A stretch of 64,000 bases of DNA from an uncultured Collinsella sp. (lineage in GTDB: Bacteria > Actinomycetota > Coriobacteriia > Coriobacteriales > Coriobacteriaceae): positions 1-64,000 of the forward strand of contig CAUEQD010000005.1 in assembly GCA_959019945.1 (NCBI GenBank), in the 5' to 3' direction. Shown in pieces: positions 5,756-15,940 of the stretch (positions are counted from its first letter, which is position 1; every line of letters begins with the position of its first letter). The notes under the pieces were generated by a model. That model was not told the DNA's origin, did no database searches, and saw nothing but the letters and a program-made list of their open reading frames with translations. The position numbers and the translations under genes were made by a program.

Positions 5756-8116
5756 CTACACGCGGCGCTTGAGTTGCGCTCCACCCTCGCCGGGCATCAG
5801 GCGGCGTGCGTCGTAGACCGAGTCAACGCTGCTGATAGAGGCCAGCAGCGGATCCAGACCACTCGCGTCCGAGATCTCGACCATAAAGCGCAGGGTTGCA
5901 ATACCCTCGCGGTTGGTCGACGTGGCGGCAGAAAGGATATTGCCGCCCGCATCGCCAATGGCAATAGTGACATCCTTGAGCAGGCCCATGCGGTCCAGGC
6001 ACTCGACCACGATCTCGACCTGGAAGAGGGTGTCGGCAGCGCCGTCCCACTCCACTTCGATCATGCGCTCGGGATGCTCCATAAGACCCTTGACGTTGGG
6101 GCAGTTGGCGCGATGCACCGAAACGCCACGACCGCGCGTGATGAAGCCGACGATATCGTCGCCCGTCACCGGATTGCAGCAATGTGCCAGACGGACCAGC
6201 AGGCCGCTGTTGCTCTCGCCCTTGACGATAATGCCGTTACTGGCGCTCTTGCCGCGCTTTTGCGGCTTTCGGTTGGAGCCTCGGGCCGGCTGTTTCACGA
6301 CCTCGGCGATAGCCTCGGCCTTGGTGAGCTGTTCCTCGGGCTTGGGGTCCAAGATTTGCTCGACCTTGTTACCCACAGCGCGCGGGGCAACCTTGCCGGC
6401 GCCCACGGCGGCAAACAGGTCCTCGAGCTGCTTGAAGTTCAGCTGCTCCGCCACGGCGTTGAGCGCACGCGTGGATCGCGGCGTAGAGATGCCATACCCG
6501 CGCTTGCGCAAGTCCTTGGCCAGTATATCGCGGCCGGCAGCAGCGTCGTCGTCCTTGGTCGCGGCGGCAAAATAGCGGCGGATCTTTGACTTGGCGGAAG
6601 GTGTCTTAACGATCTTGAGCCAATCACGAGACGGCTTGGAACTCTTGTTGGTCAGGATTTCAACGCGGTCGCCCGTCTTGATCTCGTGCGTGAGCGGGGC
6701 CACCGCACCGTTGATCTTAGCGCCGACGCAGTGGTTGCCCACCTCGGTGTGAACGGCGTAGGCAAAGTCGAGCGGCGTGGAACCGGCACGAAGCGCCATG
6801 ACCTCACCCTTGGGCGTAAAGACGAAGATCTCTTGATCGAAGAGGTCGACCTTCAGCGAATGCAGGTATTCCTTGGCGTCGGTGATCTCATCAGACGCAG
6901 CCCAATCGAGCGAATGTTTGAGCCAGTTAATCTGGTCGTCCAGCCGCTGGGCATCATTGGTCTTAGACGCAGACGATCCGCCCGACTTCTTATAGAGCCA
7001 GTGGGCGGCAATGCCGTACTCGGCCTGCTCATGCATCTCATAGGTTCGAATTTGAATCTCGAGCGGGCGGGCCGTGGGACCGATAACCGTCGTATGAAGC
7101 GACTGGTAGTTATTGACCTTGGGCATGGCGATATAGTCTTTAAAGCGACCGGGCATGGGGTGCCACAGCGTATGCACCGCGCCGAGCGTGGAGTAGCAAT
7201 CGCGCACCGAATGCGTGATGACGCGCAGCGCCACCAGGTCGTAGATCTCGGAGAACTCCTTGCCCTTACGCTTCATCTTTTGGTAGATGGACCAATAGTG
7301 CTTGGAGCGGCCATTAATCTGGAAGCCCTCCAGGCCAATGCGGTTGAGCTCGTCGGTGAGCGTCTTGATGGTCTCGGCCAGATAGCGCTCGCGAACCTCG
7401 CGCGACTCAGCCACCATGCGCGCGATGCGCTGGTAGGCATCGGGCTCAAGGTAGAAGAAGGACAGGTCCTCGAGCTCCCACTTAATAGAGCTCATGCCCA
7501 GACGGTCGGCCAGGGGCGCATACACGTCCATGGTCTCGCGGGCCTTAAACAGGCGACGGTCCTCGCGAAGGGCTGCAAGGGTGCGCATGTTGTGCAGACG
7601 GTCGGCAAGCTTAACGATAATGACGCGGATGTCCTTAGACATGGCGAGGAACATCTTGCGCAGCGTAAGGGCCTGCTTCTCGTCCATGCTGTCGACTTCG
7701 ATGTTGGTGAGCTTGGTCACGCCATCGACGAGCTCGGCCACCGTATCGCCAAACAGGCCGGAAACATCGGCAAGCGAGGTCTCGGTATCCTCGACGGTAT
7801 CGTGCAGCAGCGCGGCGCACACCACATCGCAGTCCATTTTGAGATCGGCCAAAATGATGGCAACCTCGACGGGATGGTTAATGTACATCTCGCCCGAACG
7901 GCGCTTTTGGTTGCAGTGCTTCTCGGCGGCAAAGCAGTAGGCCTGCTCCACTTTAGAGAAGTCCTCCTCATTCATATATTTGAGGCACAGGCGCTCCAGC
8001 TTGTCGTAGCTGTCCGCCATAATCTCGGGCGGCAGCTCATCGGCATGCTTATAGTGCTCCATCTCCGAAAAAGGCTGGAGGGTGGAATCATGGGCGGTAC
8101 GGGCTGCGGCATCCAT
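5756..8116 (-). CDS. relA: Bifunctional (p)ppGpp synthetase/hydrolase
   Basis: A 786-residue long RSH enzyme that makes and degrades the stringent-response alarmone. In order: HD hydrolase domain with H81 and HDTVED (105-110); synthetase domain with RFKDYIAMPK (324-333) and NNYQSLHTTV; TGS domain (about 427-490); zinc-finger-like segment with HCCNPVTGDD and HRANCPN; C-terminal ACT domain. The intact HD motif shows that hydrolase is active, and the RXKD signature, rather than EXDD, marks the bifunctional type. This agrees with one such enzyme in an actinobacterium. A GGGGA site precedes the ATG. It starts 15 bases after the recJ-recQ stop, so it is cotranscribed with that gene. Confidence 0.96.
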   Translation of the reverse strand: MDAAARTAHDSTLQPFSEMEHYKHADELPPEIMADSYDKLERLCLKYMNEEDFSKVEQAYCFAAEKHCNQKRRSGEMYINHPVEVAIILADLKMDCDVVCAALLHDTVEDTETSLADVSGLFGDTVAELVDGVTKLTNIEVDSMDEKQALTLRKMFLAMSKDIRVIIVKLADRLHNMRTLAALREDRRLFKARETMDVYAPLADRLGMSSIKWELEDLSFFYLEPDAYQRIARMVAESREVRERYLAETIKTLTDELNRIGLEGFQINGRSKHYWSIYQKMKRKGKEFSEIYDLVALRVITHSVRDCYSTLGAVHTLWHPMPGRFKDYIAMPKVNNYQSLHTTVIGPTARPLEIQIRTYEMHEQAEYGIAAHWLYKKSGGSSASKTNDAQRLDDQINWLKHSLDWAASDEITDAKEYLHSLKVDLFDQEIFVFTPKGEVMALRAGSTPLDFAYAVHTEVGNHCVGAKINGAVAPLTHEIKTGDRVEILTNKSSKPSRDWLKIVKTPSAKSKIRRYFAAATKDDDAAAGRDILAKDLRKRGYGISTPRSTRALNAVAEQLNFKQLEDLFAAVGAGKVAPRAVGNKVEQILDPKPEEQLTKAEAIAEVVKQPARGSNRKPQKRGKSASNGIIVKGESNSGLLVRLAHCCNPVTGDDIVGFITRGRGVSVHRANCPNVKGLMEHPERMIEVEWDGAADTLFQVEIVVECLDRMGLLKDVTIAIGDAGGNILSAATSTNREGIATLRFMVEISDASGLDPLLASISSVDSVYDARRLMPGEGGAQLKRRV

Positions 8117-8131
8117 CGAGGTCCCCTTCCC

Positions 8132-11100
8132 CTAGGCCCGCGGTACGATCGGGCGGTTAACTTTGGCTAGCATATCAGAAGCACACGAATCGAGCGCCCA
8201 GCTCCGGAAAGCCGAGAACTCCATGCGCGAGCGCAGGCCCTCCAAATAGCGAATTGACCTGCTCAATTGCACACGGCCGGGGTTTTCGGCCATCGCAATG
8301 CGACGTGTGTCATCAAACCCCGAAACGCGACAGAAGCCAAGCTCTTCGAAGATTCCCAGACCGCTCGCCACCGAGCGCTCGTCAACCGGCGTGCGGGCAT
8401 CGATGGCAAGACACATCTGCGCGATATCGATATCGCTCGCGCTAAACGAGTCGTCTCCGGTCTTGCCGCGGTTGGAGCGCCACATAGTCTGCAGCGCTCG
8501 ATAGAGCGTTACGAGCTCGTCGCGCTCGGGCGCGTAGCAGTCGAGCAGGCGCTCGTTAATGCGGGCGTCACGCGACGAATAGAGCAGGTGGATCACGGCA
8601 GGTTGGCCGTCGCGACCGGCGCGTCCGCTCATCTGGTTGAACTCAATGCTGCCAAACGGCATGTGATAGAGCACGACATGGCGGATATCGGGCAGGTTCA
8701 CGCCCTCACCAAAGGCAGAGGTCGAAACGATGCAACTGAGGCTTCCGTCACGAAACGCTTCCTCCACGCGGCGACGATCGGAGCGCGCAAGCCCCGCGTT
8801 ATAGAATGCGATGCGGGTCGCGCAATCGGGTACCCGCTTGCGCAGCGTCTTAGCAAGCGCCACGGACTGGTCGCGCGAGTTGACGTAGATGACGGTCTTC
8901 TCCCCCGTAGCCACGATTGACACCAGGCGGTTCTCGCGGCTCGCAAGGTCCCGGTCATCCTCGAGCCGCAAGTTCTCGCGCACCGTCTCGTCGACCACTG
9001 TACGGGTAATCGGTAGCACGCGGGCGAGCTCGGCCACAACCGGAGCCGTTGCGGTGGCAGTCGCGGCCAGAACGACCGGGTCACCCAGGGCCTTGAGGAT
9101 ATCGGGCATGTCGAGATAGGCACTGCGGTCGCCGCCCTTGGCAAGACCGGCATGATGCGCCTCATCGATAACGACAAACCCGATACGCCCCGAGCGCGCA
9201 AAGCGATCACGGTGAATAGACAGGAACTCAGGCGTCGTGAGCACGATGCCGGTGCGGCCCGAAGCCAAGCCGGCAAACACGTCATCGCGCGCCGCCTCCA
9301 CGGTCTCGCCGGTCAACACGCCCACGCCAATGCCGAGCGCAGCCATCGTCGACGAGAGGTGATAGGCCTGGTCGGCAACGAGCGCACGCAGCGGATAGAC
9401 AAAGATGCTCGCACGCCCACGAAGGACCGCCTCGCGCGCGGCGTGCACATGGAAGATGAGCGACTTGCCACGCCCCGTCCCCATAACAGCCAAAACGCTC
9501 TGGTGGTCGGCGAGGGCGTCGAGTGCCTCGACCTGCGCGCGATGTGGCTGGTTCGAGCCGATAAAGCTATGGATAAGCGAGCGCGTGAGCTCGGTATAAG
9601 AAAGCTGGGCGAGCGTCTCGCGTTTACGCGACTCCAGACGCAGGCCAGAATCCGCCGGCTGCACGCCGCGGCGAAGCTCACATGCCGGATCGTCGATATT
9701 GGGCGCCGCGGTATCGCGCACCAAGACATCTTTGATCATGAGCTTGGGCTTCACACGTCCCTGCCAATGCTCGGCCACTGCCTCGAACACCAGGTCGACG
9801 GCGCTATCGCAATTGATGAGCTTATCGATCTGCGGCACGCGGAACATAATGGCCGGCACACTCGCAGCGCCATCGGTCGCCACGAAGCGCATGTGCTCGC
9901 CGGTTTTGCCCACCACGGCGCGATCGCACATTGTCACGCCCTCGGCCGCCAACAGCGGCACCTTGTTGCCCTGGCCAAACGGCTCAAGACGGGAGATTTG
10001 CTCGATGGTCTCGATATTTAGCTCGGAGAGGTCAACGGTGGCGGCAACCTCGTCGGTGTCCTCAAAGTCCTCGGCGGGAAGCTCGGACAGCACGGCGGAA
10101 AGGCGACGGCGGAACTCGTCGAGCTTGGACGCCTCGATGGTCACGCCCACCGCACCCGCATGCCCGCCGCGACGAATCAGCAGATCCGAGCAGCGCTCGA
10201 CAGCGTCGAACAGGTTGACCTTGCCCACCGAGCGACCCGAACCGCGAGCGATACCGTCTTCGATCGAGAACAGCAGCGCCGGCACGTGATAACGGTTGGT
10301 CAGGCGGCTCGCTACGATACCCTTGACGCCCTCGTGCCAGCCCTCGCCACCCACGACGATTGCGCGACCGCCATCATAGGTCTCCTCGACCTTTGCCATG
10401 GCATCGCGCGTGAGCTCCGCCTCGATCTCGCGACGCTGACGGTTAATCTCCTCGAGCTCGGCCGCCAGCGCGCTTGCCTCGATGGGATCGCGGGCAAGCA
10501 GCAGGTCGAGCGCCAGCTTGGGATCGGCCATGCGGCCGGCGGCGTTCAAGCGGGGAATGAGCGAAAACGACAGGCCATCGGCCGTAATACTAGAGAGGTC
10601 GGCCTTGGCGAGCGCGGCCAGCGCGATATAGCCGGGGCGGGCGGTCACGCGCATCTTCTGGATGCCCTCGGCGACCAGCGCGCGGTTCTCGGGCGTCAGC
10701 GGCATCATGTCGGACACGGTACCCAGCGCCGCGACCTCGATCAGCGAACGCCAATACGACGGCTTGCCCAGACGCTCGCCCAGGACCTGCACCAGCTTGA
10801 GCGCCACACCGGCACCGGCAAGCTCGCGCGAGGGACCCTCGTCCTCGAGCTTTGGGTCGGTCAGGGGGACGCCCTGCGGCACCTGGTCGGACGGCTCGTG
10901 ATGGTCCGTGACCACCAATTCGATCCCCAGGCTCTCCAGATAGGAAACCTCTTCCTTGGCGGCAATACCGTTATCGACGGTCACGATCAGCTGGGGGCGA
11001 GCGAGCTCGTTAACGCGGTCGAGCGCCGCGCGCGAAAGACCGTAGCCCTCGTCAAAGCGATGCGGAATAAACGGTGTGACATTGGCACCAAACGTACGCA

Positions 11101-11419
11101 GCGCCTCGGTCAACAGGCAGGTCGACGTAATACCGTCAACGTCAAAATCGCCAAAGACCGCGATGCGCTCTTGGTTGCAAACAGCGCGCTCGACGCGGTC
11201 GGCAACGACCGACATGCCCGGGATAATGAGTGGGTCGGCCCAGTCGCGATCGAGTGAAGGCGTCAAAAACAGCTGACCTTCCTCGATGGATGCAATGCCG
11301 TGCGCAACCATAATGCGCGCCACCAGCCCGGGTATGCCCAGGCCAGCCGAAAGCTCCTTTTCGAGCTCGGGGTTTTGCTGAGCGACCGCCCAGCGATGCG
11401 TCGTCTTAAGCGATGACAT
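8132..11419 (-). CDS. recJ: RecJ exonuclease fused to RecQ-type helicase
   Basis: A 1095-residue two-part protein. Residues ~20-570 are RecJ, the 5'-3' single-strand exonuclease, with DFDVDG (91-96), VTDHHEP (DHH 172-174), RLNAAGRM and RRGGHAGAVG. Residues ~610-970 are a superfamily 2 helicase with GTGRGKS (Walker A, 647-653), VIDEAHH (752-755), TATAT and a C-terminal FNQMSGRAGRDG, closest to RecQ. RecJ and RecQ cooperate in the RecF pathway, resecting DNA ends, so the fusion links partners. The last ~120 residues have no recognisable motif. The ATG at 11419 follows GGGGGTGGG; the in-frame GTG at 11464 has no good site. Transcribed with relA. Confidence 0.93.
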   Translation of the reverse strand: MSSLKTTHRWAVAQQNPELEKELSAGLGIPGLVARIMVAHGIASIEEGQLFLTPSLDRDWADPLIIPGMSVVADRVERAVCNQERIAVFGDFDVDGITSTCLLTEALRTFGANVTPFIPHRFDEGYGLSRAALDRVNELARPQLIVTVDNGIAAKEEVSYLESLGIELVVTDHHEPSDQVPQGVPLTDPKLEDEGPSRELAGAGVALKLVQVLGERLGKPSYWRSLIEVAALGTVSDMMPLTPENRALVAEGIQKMRVTARPGYIALAALAKADLSSITADGLSFSLIPRLNAAGRMADPKLALDLLLARDPIEASALAAELEEINRQRREIEAELTRDAMAKVEETYDGGRAIVVGGEGWHEGVKGIVASRLTNRYHVPALLFSIEDGIARGSGRSVGKVNLFDAVERCSDLLIRRGGHAGAVGVTIEASKLDEFRRRLSAVLSELPAEDFEDTDEVAATVDLSELNIETIEQISRLEPFGQGNKVPLLAAEGVTMCDRAVVGKTGEHMRFVATDGAASVPAIMFRVPQIDKLINCDSAVDLVFEAVAEHWQGRVKPKLMIKDVLVRDTAAPNIDDPACELRRGVQPADSGLRLESRKRETLAQLSYTELTRSLIHSFIGSNQPHRAQVEALDALADHQSVLAVMGTGRGKSLIFHVHAAREAVLRGRASIFVYPLRALVADQAYHLSSTMAALGIGVGVLTGETVEAARDDVFAGLASGRTGIVLTTPEFLSIHRDRFARSGRIGFVVIDEAHHAGLAKGGDRSAYLDMPDILKALGDPVVLAATATATAPVVAELARVLPITRTVVDETVRENLRLEDDRDLASRENRLVSIVATGEKTVIYVNSRDQSVALAKTLRKRVPDCATRIAFYNAGLARSDRRRVEEAFRDGSLSCIVSTSAFGEGVNLPDIRHVVLYHMPFGSIEFNQMSGRAGRDGQPAVIHLLYSSRDARINERLLDCYAPERDELVTLYRALQTMWRSNRGKTGDDSFSASDIDIAQMCLAIDARTPVDERSVASGLGIFEELGFCRVSGFDDTRRIAMAENPGRVQLSRSIRYLEGLRSRMEFSAFRSWALDSCASDMLAKVNRPIVPRA

Positions 11420-11527
11420 AGGCGCCCACCCCCGATAGGGGCAGGTCGCCGCGATACCTCTCACGGTTCATAGCGATGAGTCCTCTGTGTATGCCCGCTT
11501 CGGCAGGCAGATCTGTTGAACGGATTT

Positions 11528-11533
11528 ATTATA
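11528..11533 (-). promoter_or_regulatory. Predicted -10 box for recJ-recQ/relA
   Basis: The minus strand reads GGTATAATAAA, a perfect TATAAT, about 110 bases upstream of the recJ-recQ start. A convincing -35 box is not seen, so only the -10 element is offered. The 276-base gap between 11420 and 11695 contains no other feature I can support. Confidence 0.4.
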
Positions 11534-11695
11534 CCGTGCAGCGCGGACGCAAATCGCCGCAGCACGCCGCGGTTTCGGTAAACGATGACGGTAATACCCT
11601 CGAAATATTCGAGCGTTTCAGCCACACGGACGCATGCGAGCGTCTAGCATATCCATTCAAAACGGATTCACGAGCAAAGGGAGTCACAAGCACAT

Positions 11696-12694
11696 ATGAA
11701 GCAATGGGTTGGACTGGGAAAGTTCCTCGCGGGGCATATGCAGGTCATCGTTCCGATTTGCGTAACGCTCGGTGTGCTCTTTCCCCAGCAGATCGGCGTA
11801 CTTAAGCCCATCGTTCCCGTCCTCTTCGCCTTTATGACATTCCAAGGTGCGCCCAGCAACACCTTTCACCAGGTGGCTGAGGTGCTCCGCCGTCCCCTGC
11901 ATCTGATTTTGGCGCTGCTGGTCTCGGCTGTGCTCATCCCCATCGCGGCGTATGCCATGGGCTCACTGTTCTTTGGTTCCAACCCCAACCTTGTCTGCGG
12001 CATCGTGCTCGAATACAGTGTGCCCGTGGCGGTCACTGCCTTTATGTGGATCAGCATGTTCGGCGGCAACGGCCCGCTTGCGCTCACCATCATCCTGACG
12101 TCCTCGGTTATCTCGCCTGTGACGATTCCTCTTACGCTCAAGCTCCTGCTGGGCGCCACCGTCTCGATCGATGTGCCGAGCATGATGCAAGACATGGCCT
12201 TTATGATCGCCATCCCCGCCGTGCTCGGTATCGTGATCAACGAGCTCACGCGCGGTTGGGGACACGAGAAACTCTCCCCCGCGCTCTCGCCCGCCTGCAA
12301 GTTCATGATGATGGGTGTTATTGCCTCCAACTCCACCGCCATGAGCGAGTACGTGCTACACATGAGCGCGGTGCGCCTGGAAGTCGCCCTCTTTATCCTT
12401 TCGTTCGCCATCAGTGGCTTTATCATCGGCATCCTGGTCGCACGTGCCCTGCATCTGCCGTATAGCGAGACGACCACCATGTGCTTTACCTGCGGCATGC
12501 GCAATATCTCTTCGGGCGCCGTCATCGCCACGCAGTACTTTCCCGGCGAGGTCGTATTCCCCGTCATGTGCGGTACGCTGTTTCAACAGGTGCTGGCCTC
12601 GATTATCGGGCATCTCTTTGAGCACCTGACCGGCGAGGAGCGCGCCAAACAGCGCAAGCGGGTCGAGGCCGGCCGCGACGCGATGGCACGCTAG
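11696..12694 (+). CDS. BASS family (SBF-like) transporter
   Basis: This 332-residue membrane protein has about nine or ten hydrophobic helices and the sodium/bile acid cotransporter fold features: VPVAVTAFMWISMFGGN with polar residues in mid-helix, and FTCGMRNISSGAVIATQYFP near the C terminus, equivalent to the crossover region of BASS proteins. Members carry bile acids, pantothenate or organic anions with sodium. In a gut organism a bile-acid or small organic-acid substrate is possible, but nothing in the neighbourhood settles it. The C terminus is basic and cytoplasmic. AAGGGAG lies somewhat far (about 12 bases) from the ATG. The gene faces away from recJ-recQ and stands alone. Confidence 0.8.
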   Translation: MKQWVGLGKFLAGHMQVIVPICVTLGVLFPQQIGVLKPIVPVLFAFMTFQGAPSNTFHQVAEVLRRPLHLILALLVSAVLIPIAAYAMGSLFFGSNPNLVCGIVLEYSVPVAVTAFMWISMFGGNGPLALTIILTSSVISPVTIPLTLKLLLGATVSIDVPSMMQDMAFMIAIPAVLGIVINELTRGWGHEKLSPALSPACKFMMMGVIASNSTAMSEYVLHMSAVRLEVALFILSFAISGFIIGILVARALHLPYSETTTMCFTCGMRNISSGAVIATQYFPGEVVFPVMCGTLFQQVLASIIGHLFEHLTGEERAKQRKRVEAGRDAMAR

Positions 12695-12724
12695 GCAGCA
12701 CGCTTTTCGCAGGCACTCGCCTTG

Positions 12725-13522
12725 CTACGCGAGCGTTTCCAGATGCGCACGCAAGCGCTCAGCATCGGTATCGAGCGTGGTCTCGGCATTGACCTGGGCC
12801 AAACGATAGCCCACAAAGTAGGGCGATACCACCCAACGTGGCAGCGCCTTGGCAATGGTCCGGCCGCCCAGGTGGTAGAAAAACAAGTTGTACGACTCCG
12901 CGCGACCGCCGTGATGCTCATGCAGGATATAGCGCAGAGCTACCTGGATCGCATCGGCAAACAGATCCGCTTCGGCTTGGTCGCGGGCGTCGTCGCTGGC
13001 GGCGATTCCCTGTGGAGCCGAGACGTTGACCTCAAAGAACCCCATGATCGGCTCGGTTGAGATGTTGACCGCGACCCTCCCCCGCCGCCAAACATCGATG
13101 CCTTCAAAGTTGGCTGAGGTCAGCGCCGCATAGCCGTCCTCCTGTTCCAAGCCCACAATCTGCATGTGCGGATGGACGAGGCTGCCGCCCGAAAGCGGGC
13201 CTTTGTTCTTGTACATGAGCACACTGCGGTACTGTTGGGAATCGATCATCTGCTGCCAACAACCCAGGGCAAACCGCATCACATGATGCAGCTCATCTGG
13301 TTCATAGGTCACCAGGTCGGCGTCGTGATTGGCCGACTCGATCAATACGGTCTGACGGGTGGCCCGCAAGGTCTTGAACTTATTCTCGAGCCAGATGCAG
13401 TCACCATCGCGCTGGATGATGTTGGCGAGCCCCTCCGTGTCGCAAAAAGGGCACGCGGTGCCAGGGCGACGATTATCGTCGGGCTTGCCGCTCGCCTGCT
13501 GAACGTCAAATACCAGCGCCAC
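12725..13522 (-). CDS. DUF4931 (GalT/HIT-like) protein
   Basis: The 265-residue protein begins with a zinc-type CPFCDTEG motif (about 24-31) and has LVHPHMQIVGLE in the middle, an HxHxQ motif of the galactose-1-phosphate uridylyltransferase branch of the HIT superfamily. Length and motifs fit DUF4931, a poorly characterised group of nucleotidyltransferase-like or hydrolase-like proteins. The residues around HPHMQ suggest that a nucleotidyl-histidine intermediate is possible. It starts three bases after cutC, so the two form an operon. True GalT is longer and has a second metal site, so that name is not used. Confidence 0.75.
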   Translation of the reverse strand: MALVFDVQQASGKPDDNRRPGTACPFCDTEGLANIIQRDGDCIWLENKFKTLRATRQTVLIESANHDADLVTYEPDELHHVMRFALGCWQQMIDSQQYRSVLMYKNKGPLSGGSLVHPHMQIVGLEQEDGYAALTSANFEGIDVWRRGRVAVNISTEPIMGFFEVNVSAPQGIAASDDARDQAEADLFADAIQVALRYILHEHHGGRAESYNLFFYHLGGRTIAKALPRWVVSPYFVGYRLAQVNAETTLDTDAERLRAHLETLA

Positions 13523-13525
13523 GGG

Positions 13526-14203
13526 TTATACCTCCAGCGGCACGATCTTGGTGCCATGGAGCTCGGAGACGCCTAGCGCCGCCGCGACCGCGTCACGATT
13601 TGCCGTAGTGATGCCGCCGCCAGGAAGGATGGTCAAACGATCGCCCGCATACTCGATTAGGCGAGCCAGGTGATCGAAATTATCCTCGATCGACGTACCG
13701 GCTGCGCCGCCATGCGTGAGGATGCGCGTAACGCCGCAGTCGGCAAGTGTATCAATCGCATCGAACTGAGCCTCGGGCGAGAGCTGGTCAAATGCCATGT
13801 GGAAGGTGATGTCAAGGGACTCGCGCTTGCACTCCTCGGTCGCGCAGCCCGTAGCCATAACGAGGGCGCCGAGGGTGAGCTCGTCGAGCGCCCAGCCGCC
13901 GGCACAGGGCTTGCAGCAGCCAAAGACCAGGCCATCAACGCCGGCGCTCACAGCAAGGCCCAGGTCCATCTCCATCATGCGCAGCTCGTCCTGGTTGTAA
14001 TGAAAGTCGCCGCCACGCGGACGAATCATGCACATCACCCGCGCGTCATGCTCGTGAGCGTAGTTGACTGTAACGCTAATAACGCCGGCGGAAGGCGTGG
14101 TGCCACCGACGGCGAGGTTGTCACACAGCTCAATGCGCCCCGCACCGGCCTCGATGGCCGCCGGCACTCGCTCAAAGTTCTCGGCACAAAACTCGTACAG
14201 CAT
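13526..14203 (-). CDS. cutC: CutC family protein
   Basis: The 225-residue protein starts MLYEFCAENFERVPAAIEAGAGRIELCDNLAVGGTTPS, the typical CutC opening, and keeps VMIRPRGGDF-like (MCMIRPRGGDFHY), VDGLVFG, FHMAFD, ILTHGG and ILPGGGI blocks of its TIM-barrel. The name comes from a proposed role in copper homeostasis in E. coli, which later work has questioned; the activity is unknown. The start was chosen at 14203 because GGGGG lies upstream and family members begin here; a longer frame to 14296 has no support. It is the first gene of a two-gene operon with the DUF4931 protein. Confidence 0.9.
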   Translation of the reverse strand: MLYEFCAENFERVPAAIEAGAGRIELCDNLAVGGTTPSAGVISVTVNYAHEHDARVMCMIRPRGGDFHYNQDELRMMEMDLGLAVSAGVDGLVFGCCKPCAGGWALDELTLGALVMATGCATEECKRESLDITFHMAFDQLSPEAQFDAIDTLADCGVTRILTHGGAAGTSIEDNFDHLARLIEYAGDRLTILPGGGITTANRDAVAAALGVSELHGTKIVPLEV

Positions 14204-14289
14204 AGATAGGCCCCCAAAGACAGCAGATGTTTTCCGACGGGCATTGTCACACATCCCCATGAAGTTGCGGTGGAATAGGGACTGTTTAT

Positions 14290-14317
14290 GGTGCAAAGTA
14301 ACCTGACCCCTTGCACC
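14290..14317. repeat. Dispersed hairpin element, copy 1
   Basis: Seven-base arms GGTGCAA/TTGCACC enclose AGTAACCTGACCCC; on the minus strand the core reads GGGGTCAGGTTACT. A similar core, AGGGACTGTTTA, lies just to the left (14275-14288). Copies with other arms occur at 46077, 60191 and 61019. Confidence 0.6.
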
Positions 14318-14353
14318 AAAAAAAGGGCGCTGACCGGGATAGTCAGCGCCCCT
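14318..14353 (-). terminator. Terminator of the liv operon
   Basis: On the minus strand GGGGCGCTGAC, a short loop, GTCAGCGCCC and seven T residues, about 12 bases after the livF stop. It is a strong intrinsic terminator. Confidence 0.9.
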
Positions 14354-14365
14354 TCATTGAATGAA

Positions 14366-15079
14366 TTAACCGCCCAGATAGGCCTTACGCACGTTATCGT
14401 CGTGCAGGAGTTCTTGGCCCGTGCCGGTCATGGTGATCTTGCCGGTCTCGAGCACGTAGCCGCGCGTGGCGATGGAAAGAGCCATCTGCGCGTTTTGCTC
14501 GACCAGAAGCACCGTGGTGCCGGCCTTGTGCAGGTCCTCGACAATCTGGAAGATCTGTTCGATCAGAATCGGTGCCAGACCCATGGAAGGTTCGTCGAGC
14601 ATAAGCAGTTTGGGGTTACTCATAAGGGCGCGCCCCATAACGAGCATCTGCTGCTCGCCGCCCGAAAGAGTGCCGGCGACCTGGCGACGGCGCTCCTTCA
14701 GGCGCGGAAACTGCTCGTAGACGCGCTCAAGGCCCGGAGCCACCGTTGACTTGGCCTGCGTATAGGCGCCCATCTCCAAGTTCTCCTCGACCGTCATCTG
14801 CAAAAAGGCGCGACGTCCCTCGGGTACCTGAGCCAGGCCCTTGCCAACCAGCTTGTCGGCGGGCGTATGGGTAATGTCCTCGCCCATAAACTTGATGGAG
14901 CCGGTCTTGGAGCGTAGCAGGCCCGAGACAGTCTTGAGCGTCGTGGACTTGCCGGCGCCGTTAGCGCCAATCAGGGCCACGATCTCGCCCTCGTTAACGT
15001 TAAAGGAGATGTCCTTGATGGCGTGGATGGCGCCGTACCAGACGTTGATGTTGTAGACGGAAAGCATCGGCTCTGCCAT
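14366..15079 (-). CDS. livF: Branched-chain amino acid ABC transporter ATPase LivF
   Basis: One of two ATPases that power uptake of leucine, isoleucine and valine. The 237-residue protein has Walker A GANGAGKST (about 38-46), the signature LSGGEQQM, Walker B LLMLDEPSMGL and a following switch His region (VLLVEQNAQMAL). The short length and the AEPMLSVYNINVWYGAIHAIKDIS opening are typical of LivF. Its ATG directly follows the livG stop codon, with AAGGGGGAG in the end of livG as binding site, so translation is coupled. It is the last gene of livJ-livH-livM-livG-livF and is followed by a terminator. Confidence 0.95.
   Translation of the reverse strand: MAEPMLSVYNINVWYGAIHAIKDISFNVNEGEIVALIGANGAGKSTTLKTVSGLLRSKTGSIKFMGEDITHTPADKLVGKGLAQVPEGRRAFLQMTVEENLEMGAYTQAKSTVAPGLERVYEQFPRLKERRRQVAGTLSGGEQQMLVMGRALMSNPKLLMLDEPSMGLAPILIEQIFQIVEDLHKAGTTVLLVEQNAQMALSIATRGYVLETGKITMTGTGQELLHDDNVRKAYLGG

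Positions 15080-15929
<850 letters not shown>

Positions 15930-15940
<11 letters not shown>

Noticed and set aside
6686..8170. A 494-codon open frame on the plus strand
   Set aside because: Antisense shadow of relA with no recognisable protein features.
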